Notes under the pieces: model-generated
What the model was told of the DNA's origin: nothing
Databases searched by the model: none
What the model saw: only the letters and a program-made list of their open reading frames with translations
Made by a program: the position numbers and the translations under genes
Assembly: GCA_964404895.1 (NCBI GenBank)
Contig: CAYOLV010000009.1
Coordinates: forward strand, 1-64,000
Reading direction: 5' to 3'
Source: JBGSUZ01 sp964404895
Lineage (GTDB): Bacteria; Bacillota; Clostridia; Peptostreptococcales; Acidaminobacteraceae
DNA length: 64,000 nt
Shown here: in pieces, positions 8,291 to 16,156 of the stretch
Layout of the letters: every line of letters starts with the position of its first letter
Numbering within the stretch: the first letter of the stretch is position 1

Positions 8291-9022
8291 CTATTTTAAC
8301 GAAAACCAAATGCCACCAGATCCATCGTAGCTTCTTCCAAATGTCATTTTTGGAGTAGTGTCGTTAGAATCAACTAAGAAGGGAACCCAGCCAATGGCAT
8401 TTGATCCAGGATACAGGTCACCGTCTAAGTCATCCTTTACAACACCATAAACTGTATCAGAATATTCTTTATTTGCTCCCGAAAAAGCATCAAAGATTGA
8501 TCTGTTAACATTATATGCTTTCCCATCGCTCATTTCTAAAAGAGTAAAACTTACTTTTGCCAATATGTATTCTTTACCAGCGGGAGCAGGGGTATTTAAA
8601 TGATTGTCGGCGTACATTTTTTTCCAAGCATCATCTCCACGCATAATTTCTACAATGCTGACTTCCGCTTTTACTTTTTCTAAGAAATTGTCGATCTGTA
8701 TAACCTGTTTTTCGTTCAATGGTGCAGGGTTTTGCATATTATATTTGCTTATTACTTTTGGATCATCTAGCGAAGCAGTACCTTTCTTTGTATCCCAAAG
8801 ATATTGCTTATTTACGGCAGCTGCGACTTTATCAGCAGGGATATAGAGTTTATTTTTGTAAACAATATTTTCTCCACTGATAAATTTTCCGTTTACAGTT
8901 AAATTTACGGAATTTAGTAATGCGTCAATTTTTTGAAGCTTCGAAGCTCCAAATGTTACTCCTGAAAAAGTGAGTGATGTGATTAAAACGCCTGTTAAAA
9001 TGCCTTTTGCATAGTTTTTCAT
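8291..9022 (-). CDS. Secreted protein: copper-amine-oxidase-N-like domain plus C-terminal beta domain
   Basis: The start is ATG 9022, 5 bases after GGAGG; an in-frame ATG at 9034 would place that site inside the coding region. MKNYAKGILTGVLITSLTFSGVTFGA is a clear signal peptide (written here in part: KNYAKGILTG, then a hydrophobic core). It is followed by VNLTVNGKFISGENIVYKNK and LYIPADKVA, the short beta domain found at the N-terminus of many clostridial surface proteins. Residues ~140-243 may be a DUF4352-like immunoglobulin-type domain. Probably exported and expressed from the lysogen. Confidence 0.65.
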   Translation of the reverse strand: MKNYAKGILTGVLITSLTFSGVTFGASKLQKIDALLNSVNLTVNGKFISGENIVYKNKLYIPADKVAAAVNKQYLWDTKKGTASLDDPKVISKYNMQNPAPLNEKQVIQIDNFLEKVKAEVSIVEIMRGDDAWKKMYADNHLNTPAPAGKEYILAKVSFTLLEMSDGKAYNVNRSIFDAFSGANKEYSDTVYGVVKDDLDGDLYPGSNAIGWVPFLVDSNDTTPKMTFGRSYDGSGGIWFSLK

Positions 9023-9047
9023 AACAACCTCCATTTAAAATTATCTA

Positions 9048-9524
9048 TTATATATATCGCGCACCATACTTCATTGCAAACTTATGATCGCTGCTGCATA
9101 GATAAATTATGCCTTCGATAAGTCCGATAAAAGAAGGAATATATGTCCAACAGAACAGTAAGTATATAAACCCTTGAATAAACTTTCCTAAGTAAAACTT
9201 ATGAATCCCAAAACCACCTAAGAAAATTGCTAGAAGGCCTGCTATAAGCTTACTTTTGATAGGTACCATAGTTTGATGCCCGCCAGAAGCTGAGCTTGAA
9301 GATGAAGAACTTGCACCGCCTGCATTCATAAATACCATGGGTGTTTGTTGCTTATTGTCTTCTAATTTTTCAATTTTTTTCTGTGACTCTTCAACTACTT
9401 TTGAAACACAACTTTTACAATGATTTCTACCACTAATTTCTGTATTGCACTCTGCACAAATAAATTTGCCACAAGCCACACAAGTTCCAACTGCATCGGC
9501 TTCAGGGTGTACATAACATTTCAT
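9048..9524 (-). CDS. TM2-domain membrane protein with N-terminal zinc finger
   Basis: Residues 1-40 hold a B-box-like zinc site (MKCYVHPEADAVGTCVAC..., FICAECNTEI, NHCKSC). A low-complexity Ser/Gly linker follows (about 72-83). Residues ~90-150 form a TM2 domain: two membrane helices around the family motif GGFGIHKFYLGKFIQG. TM2 proteins are common in bacteria and some phages, with no settled role. AGGGAGGAAATTT precedes the ATG. It lies with the secreted-protein gene in the leftward lysogeny arm. Confidence 0.8.
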   Translation of the reverse strand: MKCYVHPEADAVGTCVACGKFICAECNTEISGRNHCKSCVSKVVEESQKKIEKLEDNKQQTPMVFMNAGGASSSSSSSASGGHQTMVPIKSKLIAGLLAIFLGGFGIHKFYLGKFIQGFIYLLFCWTYIPSFIGLIEGIIYLCSSDHKFAMKYGARYI

Positions 9525-9620
9525 AAATTTCCTCCCTTAAAAAGTATGGATAAGTGCTAATAGATATACTCAATCAAATCCCATTAATTAAGGGGATTGT
9601 CGAATAGGATAAACAGACTT

Positions 9621-10604
9621 TTAGTCTTCAATCATGTCATAAAATACATTTTCAGAAATAACAGAGAGGTCTTGTCCTTCAAGAATATAATTTTCAGCTT
9701 TTTTATGTTTACTACTTTTTCCGTCTTTGATTGATGAGCAAAAATCATTATTTCCTAAAACAAGAAAATTAGTTTTTTTAGTTACGCCATCACCACATAG
9801 ACCGCCTAAGTCAACAACGATTTGCATTGCATCCTTTCGTTGCATTTTTTCCAACACCCCTGTAAATGCAAAAGTTTTGCCGAAAAAAGGATGGTTTTTA
9901 TCAAAGTTATCAGTGATAGCGCAGATGTCCTTAGATTTAAGTTTATCTTTGTGATTTGATTTTCTAAAAAAGTTTGTAGTCTCAATATTGTTTTCATTCA
10001 TGTGATTTAGCATATGTACTAAGCATGAATGAGTTAGCTGGCAGTCTTTTAAAGCTCGATGAGCTACGCTATTACTAACATCAAATGATTTTACAAGAGT
10101 TTTCAATTTGTGATTTTCCAATTGAGGAAAGAGTCTTCTACTTAAGCGCATAGTATCTAGAAAATCATTTTGGAAGGGTCTTTCTGAAAATTCTATTGAG
10201 GAATCATAAATAAAGTTAATATCAAAATTAACATTATGACCAATTACAGCGGAATCTCCAATAAAGCTTAAAAATTTCGGAAGAACTACATCAATACTTT
10301 GTTCATCTTCTAACATTTTGTTGGTGATGCCAGTTAAATTTTGAATAAAGTCATCGATTAAACAATCTGGTTTAACAAGCGATGAAAATTCTGCTACTGG
10401 AATATGATTTTCGTACTTGATTGCAGCGAGTTCAATGATTTCGTTCCAATTAGGATCTAATCCAGTTGTTTCTATATCGATAATAAAATAGTCACTCACG
10501 ATTGATTCTAAATGTTGACCCTTTAACTCTCTTTTAGGCGTAAACTTAGAATACGAATTTGAACTGATTATACCTGTTGTACTAAGAGTAAGGTTGATAG
10601 ACAT
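9621..10604 (-). CDS. DnaQ-like 3'-5' exonuclease fused to a BRCT domain
   Basis: The exonuclease domain (about 36-200) has the DEDDh residues D43 and E45 (IIDIETTGLD), D128 (GHNVNFDINF), H182 and D187 (AHRALKDCQLTH). The C-terminal BRCT-like domain (about 240-325) has GKTFAFTGVLEKMQRKDAMQ and NFLVLGNND, as at the end of NAD-dependent DNA ligases. Host proteins of this layout act in DNA repair or proofreading. Here it sits next to the phage repressor on the lysogeny strand. AGGAGTGATTTC precedes the ATG. Confidence 0.85.
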   Translation of the reverse strand: MSINLTLSTTGIISSNSYSKFTPKRELKGQHLESIVSDYFIIDIETTGLDPNWNEIIELAAIKYENHIPVAEFSSLVKPDCLIDDFIQNLTGITNKMLEDEQSIDVVLPKFLSFIGDSAVIGHNVNFDINFIYDSSIEFSERPFQNDFLDTMRLSRRLFPQLENHKLKTLVKSFDVSNSVAHRALKDCQLTHSCLVHMLNHMNENNIETTNFFRKSNHKDKLKSKDICAITDNFDKNHPFFGKTFAFTGVLEKMQRKDAMQIVVDLGGLCGDGVTKKTNFLVLGNNDFCSSIKDGKSSKHKKAENYILEGQDLSVISENVFYDMIED

Positions 10605-10688
10605 GAAATCACTCCTAAATTTTATTATGCAAAATATTGATATATTGATACCATGATAACCCTCAATAATAAATATATGGAAACTATG

Positions 10689-10722
10689 TTTAAAAAATAA
10701 ACCCGCTTAAGGGTTATTTTTT
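10689..10722 (-). terminator. Terminator of the repressor gene
   Basis: On the minus strand AATAACCC and GGGTTTATT form a short stem around TTAAGC, followed by six T. It overlaps the repressor stop, so the cargo genes beyond probably depend on read-through or another promoter. Confidence 0.55.
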
Positions 10723-11025
10723 ATGTTTCTTTTTAAGTGACTCGATCAAATTTTGTATTAATACAATATCGTCAGGATCAAGTTCATCATCTTCTAGATG
10801 GAATGCGATGCGTTCTTCAGGACGTTTGAGAATACTTTTTCCTAATAAGTAATCAACACTTACTTCAAAGAAAGAAGCAAGATTTTGAAGTGTTTCAAAG
10901 TTAGGCTCACGCTTCCCAGTCTCATAGTGTGCATAAGTACCTCTGGAAATGTTCAATTTTTTGGCTAACTCTTCTTGGGTTAAGCCAGTTTCTTCTCTTA
11001 ATTGTTTAAGTCTTTTGTCAAACAT
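10714..11025 (-). CDS. Phage repressor, XRE family
   Basis: 103 aa. The N-terminal helix-turn-helix (LKQLREETGLTQEELAKKLNISRGTYAHYETGKREPN is the region, residues 5-40) is a Cro/CI-type DNA-binding domain. The C-terminal part is acidic then Lys-rich with no LexA-type peptidase, so inactivation would need the ImmA-like peptidase at 5006. ATG 11025 is chosen for the AGGGGTGAAACC ahead of it; longer in-frame starts run through the promoter and operator. It is transcribed divergently from the Cro-like gene. Confidence 0.85.
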   Translation of the reverse strand: MFDKRLKQLREETGLTQEELAKKLNISRGTYAHYETGKREPNFETLQNLASFFEVSVDYLLGKSILKRPEERIAFHLEDDELDPDDIVLIQNLIESLKKKHKK

Positions 11026-11046
11026 GGTTTCACCCCTTACATAACT

Positions 11047-11075
11047 ATTATATTGTAGCATATGGCGACAAACAA
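11047..11075 (-). promoter_or_regulatory. Leftward (repressor) promoter
   Basis: Read on the minus strand: TTGTTT (plus 11070-11075), 17-bp spacer, TATAAT (plus 11047-11052). The spacer contains the operator-like GTCGCCATATGCTAC, so the repressor gene is probably autoregulated. Confidence 0.65.
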
Positions 11076-11157
11076 ATAATGATACAAAATAGTACAAAAA
11101 AAGCTTGACCGTAGCGAAACGCTACATTATATTATAAGTATAGATACAAAACGTATC
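11055..11157. promoter_or_regulatory. Repressor/Cro operator array, four 15-bp sites
   Basis: Four 15-bp imperfect-to-perfect palindromes share GATAC/GTAGC-type half sites: GTAGCATATGGCGAC (11055-11069), GATACAAAATAGTAC (11081-11095), GTAGCGAAACGCTAC (11111-11125, perfect around the central A) and GATACAAAACGTATC (11143-11157). Two fill the spacers of the divergent promoters. A fifth copy lies after the Cro-like gene. Confidence 0.65.
11105..11133 (+). promoter_or_regulatory. Rightward early promoter
   Basis: TTGACC (11105-11110), 17-bp spacer, TATATT (11128-11133). The palindromic operator GTAGCGAAACGCTAC occupies nearly the whole spacer and a second operator covers the start region, giving tight repression in the lysogen. 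Confidence 0.7.
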
Positions 11158-11175
11158 ACGGAAGGAAGTGAGAAA

Positions 11176-11364
11176 TTGAGGGGATGGCTTAAAGAAATTA
11201 GGGAAAAGGCAGATTTGACACAAGAAGAACTCGCAAAGGACATAGAAATATCTAGACCATACTATACTGAGATTGAAAAAGGGTTGAAGAATCCAAGTGT
11301 TAAAGTTGCTAAACGTATTGCCAATAAATTAGAGTTTGATTGGACTATTTTTTTTGAGAATTGA
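11176..11364 (+). CDS. Cro-like XRE regulator
   Basis: 62 aa, essentially one helix-turn-helix (WLKEIREKADLTQEEL, then SRPYYTEIEKGLKNPS). It is the first rightward gene, divergent from the repressor, the usual place of Cro. It starts at TTG with GGAAGTGA ahead. It lies between operators. Confidence 0.8.
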   Translation: MRGWLKEIREKADLTQEELAKDIEISRPYYTEIEKGLKNPSVKVAKRIANKLEFDWTIFFEN

Positions 11365-11365
11365 T

Positions 11366-11380
11366 GATACAATACGCTAC
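11366..11380. promoter_or_regulatory. Fifth operator-like copy after the Cro-like gene
   Basis: GATACAATACGCTAC combines a GATAC half and a GCTAC half, matching the operators at 11055-11157. It lies just after the Cro-like stop, followed by A8. It may tune read-through or be a leftover site. Confidence 0.45.
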
Positions 11381-11603
11381 AAAAAAAAGAGCCCTTATCA
11401 GGCCCAAGTATGAGTAAATTAATATTTTAGTGAGGGAGAAAGCATCTCCATCGGGCTAGAAATGGTTTAAAGGTTGATGGTATTCAGGATTTTGTAGTGA
11501 ATGCTAATAATGTGAGCACTGCTTACTTACACACCTAGTTTACTGGGGGGCGGCGAATATTCAAAGCCTGCATTATTCAAATTATAGCGAGAGGAGAATG
11601 AGA

Positions 11604-11870
11604 ATGTTTGAAATTAAGGAAAATATGATTTATGACAAGTCGGAGTTAATACAGTTATTTGGAAGTGAAACAACTCTTTATAGAGCTACTTTGAAGGGTT
11701 TAAAACTTAGAAAACCCACTGGTGGTAAGATTTTTTGTTTGGGTTCTGAACTGATGAGGTTCTTCTCTGAAAGTGAAGCTGAGGATGTTAAGAAGTCGGA
11801 TGTTATCGCTATTGGTGAAAAGCATAGGGCGAAGATTGATAAGACCTTGGCGCAGATTGCGAGGGCGTAG
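11604..11870 (+). CDS. Small excisionase-like DNA-binding protein
   Basis: 88 aa. IYDKSELIQLFGSETTLYRA, then GKIFCLGSELMRFF, has the look of the winged helix of excisionase/MerR-like phage proteins. ATG 11604 is 7 bases from GAGGAG; ATG 11598 is too close. It could be the directionality factor for the integrase, though it is not next to int. The 239 bases before it hold no convincing gene. Confidence 0.5.
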   Translation: MFEIKENMIYDKSELIQLFGSETTLYRATLKGLKLRKPTGGKIFCLGSELMRFFSESEAEDVKKSDVIAIGEKHRAKIDKTLAQIARA

Positions 11871-11872
11871 TT

Positions 11873-12391
11873 ATGGGGTTCGTAGAGGAATTAAGATTGG
11901 CGCGGGGGCGTATGGGGTTAACTCAAAATGTGTTAGCAGCAAAGATTGGGGTGTCGCAGAGTAACTGGTCTAAGTACGAGAGTGGTGAGATCCCAATTCC
12001 CGGAGATGTGGCTTTAAAAGTACTTGAAGTATTGAATGATTCTCGTTTGAAAACAGTGTTCCAGTATGAGCGAAAGCTTGGGGTTCTAAATTTGCCAGTT
12101 TTAACAGAGGTTGATGAAAACCCATATACGGTTCTAAATGTGGTAATTGAAGAGGCTGAGGAGCTTTTGAGTAACGCTGAATCTTTGAAAAAAATGATTA
12201 GGAACAAGAAAGAAGGTCATGGGTTTACTGAGGCAGAATGGCAGAGAATTTTTGTTTATGAAGAGCAAATTTGCGACGTAGTTTTAGCGATTAACACTCA
12301 CTTGATCAGAATGAAAGAGGTTTATGGGTTGGATTTAAGTAGGCTTGAAAAGAGGCTATGTATGAAGTTGGAGATGAAGAAGTATGTATAA
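11873..12391 (+). CDS. XRE-family protein with C-terminal helical region
   Basis: 172 aa. The N-terminal helix-turn-helix at residues ~8-60 (GLTQNVLAAKIGVSQSNWSKYESGEI) is clear. The rest is helical and acidic with no recognised domain. It follows the excisionase-like gene by 2 bases with only a weak GAGGG ahead, suggesting translational coupling. Early phage regulator, target unknown. Confidence 0.7.
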   Translation: MGFVEELRLARGRMGLTQNVLAAKIGVSQSNWSKYESGEIPIPGDVALKVLEVLNDSRLKTVFQYERKLGVLNLPVLTEVDENPYTVLNVVIEEAEELLSNAESLKKMIRNKKEGHGFTEAEWQRIFVYEEQICDVVLAINTHLIRMKEVYGLDLSRLEKRLCMKLEMKKYV

Positions 12392-12414
12392 CTGTTGGGG
12401 AAGGAGCATCCAAA

Positions 12415-12840
12415 ATGACTAAAACCGAAAGAATCACAGAAGCACTAGAATACCGAATGGAAGAAATGTCAGGCGAACAAGCAAATGTAAGAACCCAGAT
12501 CAGCAACCTAACTGGAAGCTTACTCAAGCTCAATTATGACCTAACAGAGAAAATGAATGAACTCAGCACAGTCAAAGGCTGCATGAGAAAAATTGAAAAG
12601 GGTGGCATGAACAAGATTGAACTTGCAGAGAGTCGTAAACTATTTAATAAACAGCAAGAGCTCATTGAAATATCCATTGAGGCCATAAAGAGCTATATAG
12701 TTGCCATGACTAACAAAATAGAAGAGCTTAAAATGGTTCATGAGGACCTTTCAGCAGATATTGAAGCCATCACAGAGTTTGTTCTTGAGGCAAAAAAAGA
12801 ACCGATTCAACCGTTGGTAGCGGTTAACGAATCGGCATAG
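12415..12840 (+). CDS. Early phage coiled-coil protein, unknown
   Basis: 141 aa, predicted almost wholly helical with heptad-like spacing (ISNLTGSLLKLNYDLTEKMNEL; KQQELIEISIEAIKSYIV). ATG 12415 is chosen because AAGGAG at 12401-12406 lies just ahead; a longer frame from 12358 overlaps the previous gene. No family recognised. It precedes the replisome organizer. Confidence 0.6.
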   Translation: MTKTERITEALEYRMEEMSGEQANVRTQISNLTGSLLKLNYDLTEKMNELSTVKGCMRKIEKGGMNKIELAESRKLFNKQQELIEISIEAIKSYIVAMTNKIEELKMVHEDLSADIEAITEFVLEAKKEPIQPLVAVNESA

Positions 12841-12910
12841 TAAAACATTCAACTTATTCTAGCACAGAAATTGCAGAATATCTAGAAATATAGGAAACGA
12901 GGAAATTATA

Positions 12911-13984
12911 ATGGCTAATTACAGATCAGTATATTGTGAGTTTTGGAATGACGCGAAAGTATCCGAGGAAATGACCCCAGAAGATAGGCTGTTTATGCTC
13001 TATCTTCTGACCAATCCTTATACCAGTCAAATAGGGGTTTATGAAATCAGCAAAAAGCGCATTTCTTTTGAGCTTGGATATACCCAAGAGGTCGTAAATG
13101 CCCTTATGGACAGATTTATTAACTACCATAAGCTGGTTAAGTACAACGTGGAAACTCGGGAAATAGCCGTTAAAAACTGGGGCAGATATAACTTTGTCAG
13201 AGGTGGCAAGCCTGTACTTGACCTTATGAACTCAGAACTCAAAAAGGTGAAGGATAAGAGCCTCATGCAGTGGGTCTATGAAAGTTACGTGGACTCTGCA
13301 AATTCAAAGGGCGAACTGAATATACCTATCTGTGAACTCTTCGAAAATTTTCTCTATGACCCAAATGAAGAAGATCCTTTTGAGTGTGCAGATGATGCCA
13401 ATTTTAACGAACCGTCCCACGATACGTCCGACGAGTCGTATAACGAAACGGGGGCAAAAAGAAAAATAAAAGAAAAAGAAAAAATAAAAGAATTAAAACC
13501 TATTGTGCATGCAGACGATCAAAAGATAATTTCTAAAACCGAGCAAGCTGAAAACCTATTCAACGAGCTATGGGCACTCTATCCTCAGAAACGGGGCAAG
13601 GGTCAGGTCAAGCAAAGGCAAAAGCTACTGCTACTTGAAAAGGGCAGAGAGGAACTGGTAAGGGCGATTAATCGGTATTTGGCTTACGTGACTGCACAGC
13701 GCAAAGGCGGCTTTAACCTGCAATATCAAAATGGTAGTACATTCTTCCATAGCGGCTTTCAAGACTTCTTAGGCGATGACTACGTGGAACCTGTAGTTAA
13801 TGTCTTTGACGGTAAATCAGCGGGTGCAGGCATTTCAAATTCAAGCAAGAAAAACGGGTTCCATAATTTTGAGCAGTCTAACCAATCCTATTCAAATCAA
13901 GAGCTTGAGGCGAAACTAAGGGGAAAGGCAGGTGGTGGAGTTGGTAGCAGCGGAAGCGTTAACGGCAGAGCTAGTGGACAATGA
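12911..13984 (+). CDS. Phage replisome organizer
   Basis: 357 aa. The N-terminal ~115 residues (YCEFWNDAKVSEEMTPEDRLFMLYLLTNP, then GVYEISKKRISFELGY) match the phage replisome-organizer winged-helix domain. A Lys/Glu-rich linker follows (about 175-195). A DnaD-like C-terminal block has LWALYPQKRGKGQVK and NGSTFFHSGFQDFLGDDY. It binds the phage origin and loads host helicase, consistent with the absence of a phage helicase here. The stretch around 13430-13500, very A-rich, lies inside the gene and could be the origin. Confidence 0.8.
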   Translation: MANYRSVYCEFWNDAKVSEEMTPEDRLFMLYLLTNPYTSQIGVYEISKKRISFELGYTQEVVNALMDRFINYHKLVKYNVETREIAVKNWGRYNFVRGGKPVLDLMNSELKKVKDKSLMQWVYESYVDSANSKGELNIPICELFENFLYDPNEEDPFECADDANFNEPSHDTSDESYNETGAKRKIKEKEKIKELKPIVHADDQKIISKTEQAENLFNELWALYPQKRGKGQVKQRQKLLLLEKGREELVRAINRYLAYVTAQRKGGFNLQYQNGSTFFHSGFQDFLGDDYVEPVVNVFDGKSAGAGISNSSKKNGFHNFEQSNQSYSNQELEAKLRGKAGGGVGSSGSVNGRASGQ

Positions 13985-14405
13985 TGAATTTCTGTTTTCC
14001 AATGTGACTAAGGCGATCGATACCCTTGATCAAGCCATTCTAAAAAGCGTTGAGCTAGATGAAACCGTCAAAAATGAGTACAGAGTCCTTCGGAACTTCA
14101 TCCGTGAAGCAAGAGACTCAGAGGTTAAAACGGGCATGGATCTGTATAAGGCAATCACTCAGCATGGGCTGTTCAAAGACGGTGATAGGTTTGCCATTGA
14201 ACTCTGTGACACCAGTCCGAACCTTGATGTGAAGTACAAATACGGTGGGCTGATTTGGGTGGAGTGTTGCGACAAGTATGTACAAGGTCCATCTCTAAGT
14301 TTTGTACTGGGAAGCGGGCTTGGGAATGTTTTCGGTACTCCTAACCCAAGGTATTGGAATGCTGTGTTATGTGGCACAGTTCGAGAAATTATTAGAAAGA
14401 GGTGA
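13932..14405 (+). CDS. Early phage protein, unknown
   Basis: 157 aa from GTG 13932, overlapping the end of the replisome-organizer gene; TTG 13941 is an alternative start. The N-terminal half is acidic and helical. The C-terminal half is richer in Gly and aromatics (KYGGLIWVECCDKY, NPRYWNAVLCGTVREI). No family recognised. Confidence 0.5.
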   Translation: MVELVAAEALTAELVDNDEFLFSNVTKAIDTLDQAILKSVELDETVKNEYRVLRNFIREARDSEVKTGMDLYKAITQHGLFKDGDRFAIELCDTSPNLDVKYKYGGLIWVECCDKYVQGPSLSFVLGSGLGNVFGTPNPRYWNAVLCGTVREIIRKR

Positions 14406-14410
14406 GCCAG

Positions 14411-14635
14411 ATGGCAGATATTTTAGGGAGTTATGAAGGTGTTGGAAATTCAAATATTGAGGAGCGTTATCACAGCAAATTTCCAAAAGCAGAACAGCCT
14501 CAGGTCAGGCAAATGAATGCAGAAGAAATTGCAAAATATGGCCCACCAACTATGACAATTACGTCTAGGGTTCGTGGATTTGAACAATTGAATGCCAGTA
14601 AGGGTCGTGGAAAGAAATCAAAACAAAAGGGGTGA
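14411..14635 (+). CDS. Small early phage protein, unknown
   Basis: 74 aa, N-terminus acidic, C-terminus very basic (KGRGKKSKQKG). ATG 14411 lies 7 bases after GAGGTGA; GTG 14402 overlaps the previous stop. No family recognised. Confidence 0.5.
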   Translation: MADILGSYEGVGNSNIEERYHSKFPKAEQPQVRQMNAEEIAKYGPPTMTITSRVRGFEQLNASKGRGKKSKQKG

Positions 14636-14641
14636 AGTCCA

Positions 14642-14830
14642 TTGAATATGGTACTAAACAAAGACAACAAGAAAATGGCCATTAAAGCCAAGATTGAGCA
14701 GTACATAGATGAAATGATTGATCTAGCTGACAATCAAGGATCATTAGACCATTTCGAGGTAGTGATCAACAATCATCAGGGGAGTATGCAAATGGACTGC
14801 ACACTTCGGGATAGGCAGAAGGCGTATTGA
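14642..14830 (+). CDS. Small early phage protein, unknown
   Basis: 62 aa starting at TTG 14642 after AAGGGGTGA (or ATG 14648). Helical N-terminal part (AIKAKIEQYIDEMIDLAD). No family recognised. It closes the early operon before a terminator. Confidence 0.5.
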   Translation: MNMVLNKDNKKMAIKAKIEQYIDEMIDLADNQGSLDHFEVVINNHQGSMQMDCTLRDRQKAY

Positions 14831-14875
14831 AAGGGATTGGAATAAAAATAAAAATATGAGCCTACCAAACTTTTG

Positions 14876-14913
14876 GCGGCACTGCTTAATTGTAGTGCTG
14901 CTTTTTATTTTTT
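14876..14913 (+). terminator. Terminator after early genes
   Basis: GCGGCACTGC (14876-14885) pairs with GTAGTGCTGC (14892-14901) with two G-T pairs, followed by CTTTTTATTTTTTT-like sequence. Confidence 0.7.
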
Positions 14914-14934
14914 TGAGTATGAGGAGCGTGTCTA

Positions 14935-15333
14935 ATGGAAAATATAAAAGAGTACCTTTTGGAAGTAAGGCATTTAGACAGTACCATAAATCGAAAGCTA
15001 GAGGAATTAGAGAAGCTGAGAAGCTTGGCTGAAAAAGTTACCACAACCTATAGCGATATGCCAAGTGCGCCGTCGTTAAGCACTAGCAAGACAGAGGATA
15101 TAGTTGTTAAAATTATTGATTTAAGCAATGAGATCAACGAGGATATTGACCGATTGGTGGATATGAAAGTTGATGTCCGACAAAGGATTGAATGTATTGA
15201 AAATCCTGAGTATAGGAATATTTTAAGCCTTAGGTATCTTTGTCAGAAGACATTCGAGGCGATTGCTGTGGATACAGGTTATACTTATCAATGGATTTGT
15301 GTTTTGCATGGGCGGGCGTTGAAGGAACTATAA
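14935..15333 (+). CDS. DUF1492-family late regulator (sigma-70 region-4-like)
   Basis: 132 aa. N-terminal coiled coil, then RQRIECIENPEYRNILSLRYL...TFEAIAVDTGYTYQWICVLHGRAL, which has the spacing of a sigma region 4 helix-turn-helix. DUF1492/ArpU-type proteins sit in this position in many Firmicute phages and switch on late transcription. It is placed just before the recombinase and packaging genes. Confidence 0.75.
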   Translation: MENIKEYLLEVRHLDSTINRKLEELEKLRSLAEKVTTTYSDMPSAPSLSTSKTEDIVVKIIDLSNEINEDIDRLVDMKVDVRQRIECIENPEYRNILSLRYLCQKTFEAIAVDTGYTYQWICVLHGRALKEL

Positions 15334-15353
15334 TTTGCACATGATACAGTAGA

Positions 15354-15659
15354 TTATTCTTTACTGACTATTTTATGAGTTTGATAAAAAATAATGCAAG
15401 CACGAACTCCAGCAAGGGCAAATAATATTTCAAATGCTAAATGATAAGAATCCGGTAAGTAGGATATTATGAGTGGTAATCCAAAGAAAAGTAAAATTGA
15501 AATCCAAGAATGATTAGTCTTTTTTTCAATTAATCTTAATAAGTCGAAAAAACCAATAAATACAAGTAATATAAGCATAAAACGACCTATAGAGATATCA
15601 AGAAGATTGGTACTATTTATTTTGTTCTCCAAGTCTAAAAATAAATTTTCATCATACAT
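15354..15659 (-). CDS. Small membrane protein on the opposite strand (moron)
   Basis: 101 aa with about three hydrophobic segments (RFMLILLVFIGFFDLL; WISILLFFGLPLIISYL; FEILFALAGVRACIIFY). AT-rich and transcribed against the surrounding genes, with its own AGGTG-like site ahead. These are signs of an independently expressed lysogen gene. A superinfection-exclusion role is possible but not shown. Confidence 0.6.
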   Translation of the reverse strand: MYDENLFLDLENKINSTNLLDISIGRFMLILLVFIGFFDLLRLIEKKTNHSWISILLFFGLPLIISYLPDSYHLAFEILFALAGVRACIIFYQTHKIVSKE

Positions 15660-15763
15660 AAAAAAACACCTCTTAATATTTATACCAAGCTACTCATAAT
15701 AAAATCAGTAATATTATTGATAGTAATTGATACTCCCAATCAAATATTATTAAAGTTGAAAAG

Positions 15764-15787
15764 GCATCTCAAATTGAGGTGCTTTTA
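15764..15787 (+). terminator. Short hairpin before the 115-aa gene
   Basis: GCATCTCA (15764-15771) pairs with TGAGGTGC (15775-15782) and is followed by TTTT. It lies between the minus-strand membrane protein and the next rightward gene. Confidence 0.5.
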
Positions 15788-15811
15788 TCATTTTTTGAGG
15801 AGGTGCTGCTG

Positions 15812-16156
15812 TTGCTCGTTACGAAGAATTGGTGCGAACAGAACAAAATCAGCATGGAGTATCTAATAGAAACATTCAAAGAGGTTGAGGATCAAGAAGC
15901 ATTAACTGTTGAAGAAGCTATTTGCAAGAAGTACATTGAAATGCAAAACGTCAGAAGGGTTGCTAAGTGGCTCAATGAAGATGGAAAAAGGCTAGAGAAT
16001 GGCAATAAGTATGATGGGCAGGATGTGAGCGAAATCATCAAGAAAGCTGACAATCCCTTTTCAGCATTGGCAAGTGGCCTTTATGAGTATAATAACAAGC
16101 TGCAAAATGGGAATACGACAGTCAACACCCTTATTAAGGGGTTGATGAAAAGGTGA
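15812..16156 (+). CDS. Phage protein upstream of recombinase, unknown
   Basis: 114 aa. TTG 15812 is chosen because GAGGAGGTG at 15797-15805 lies 6 bases ahead; an upstream GTG at 15779 falls in the terminator hairpin. Acidic and helical, with RVAKWLNEDGKRLENGNKYDGQDVSE in the middle, perhaps a small nucleic-acid-binding fold. Its end overlaps the recombinase start by 4 bases, so the two are coupled. Confidence 0.55.
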   Translation: MLVTKNWCEQNKISMEYLIETFKEVEDQEALTVEEAICKKYIEMQNVRRVAKWLNEDGKRLENGNKYDGQDVSEIIKKADNPFSALASGLYEYNNKLQNGNTTVNTLIKGLMKR

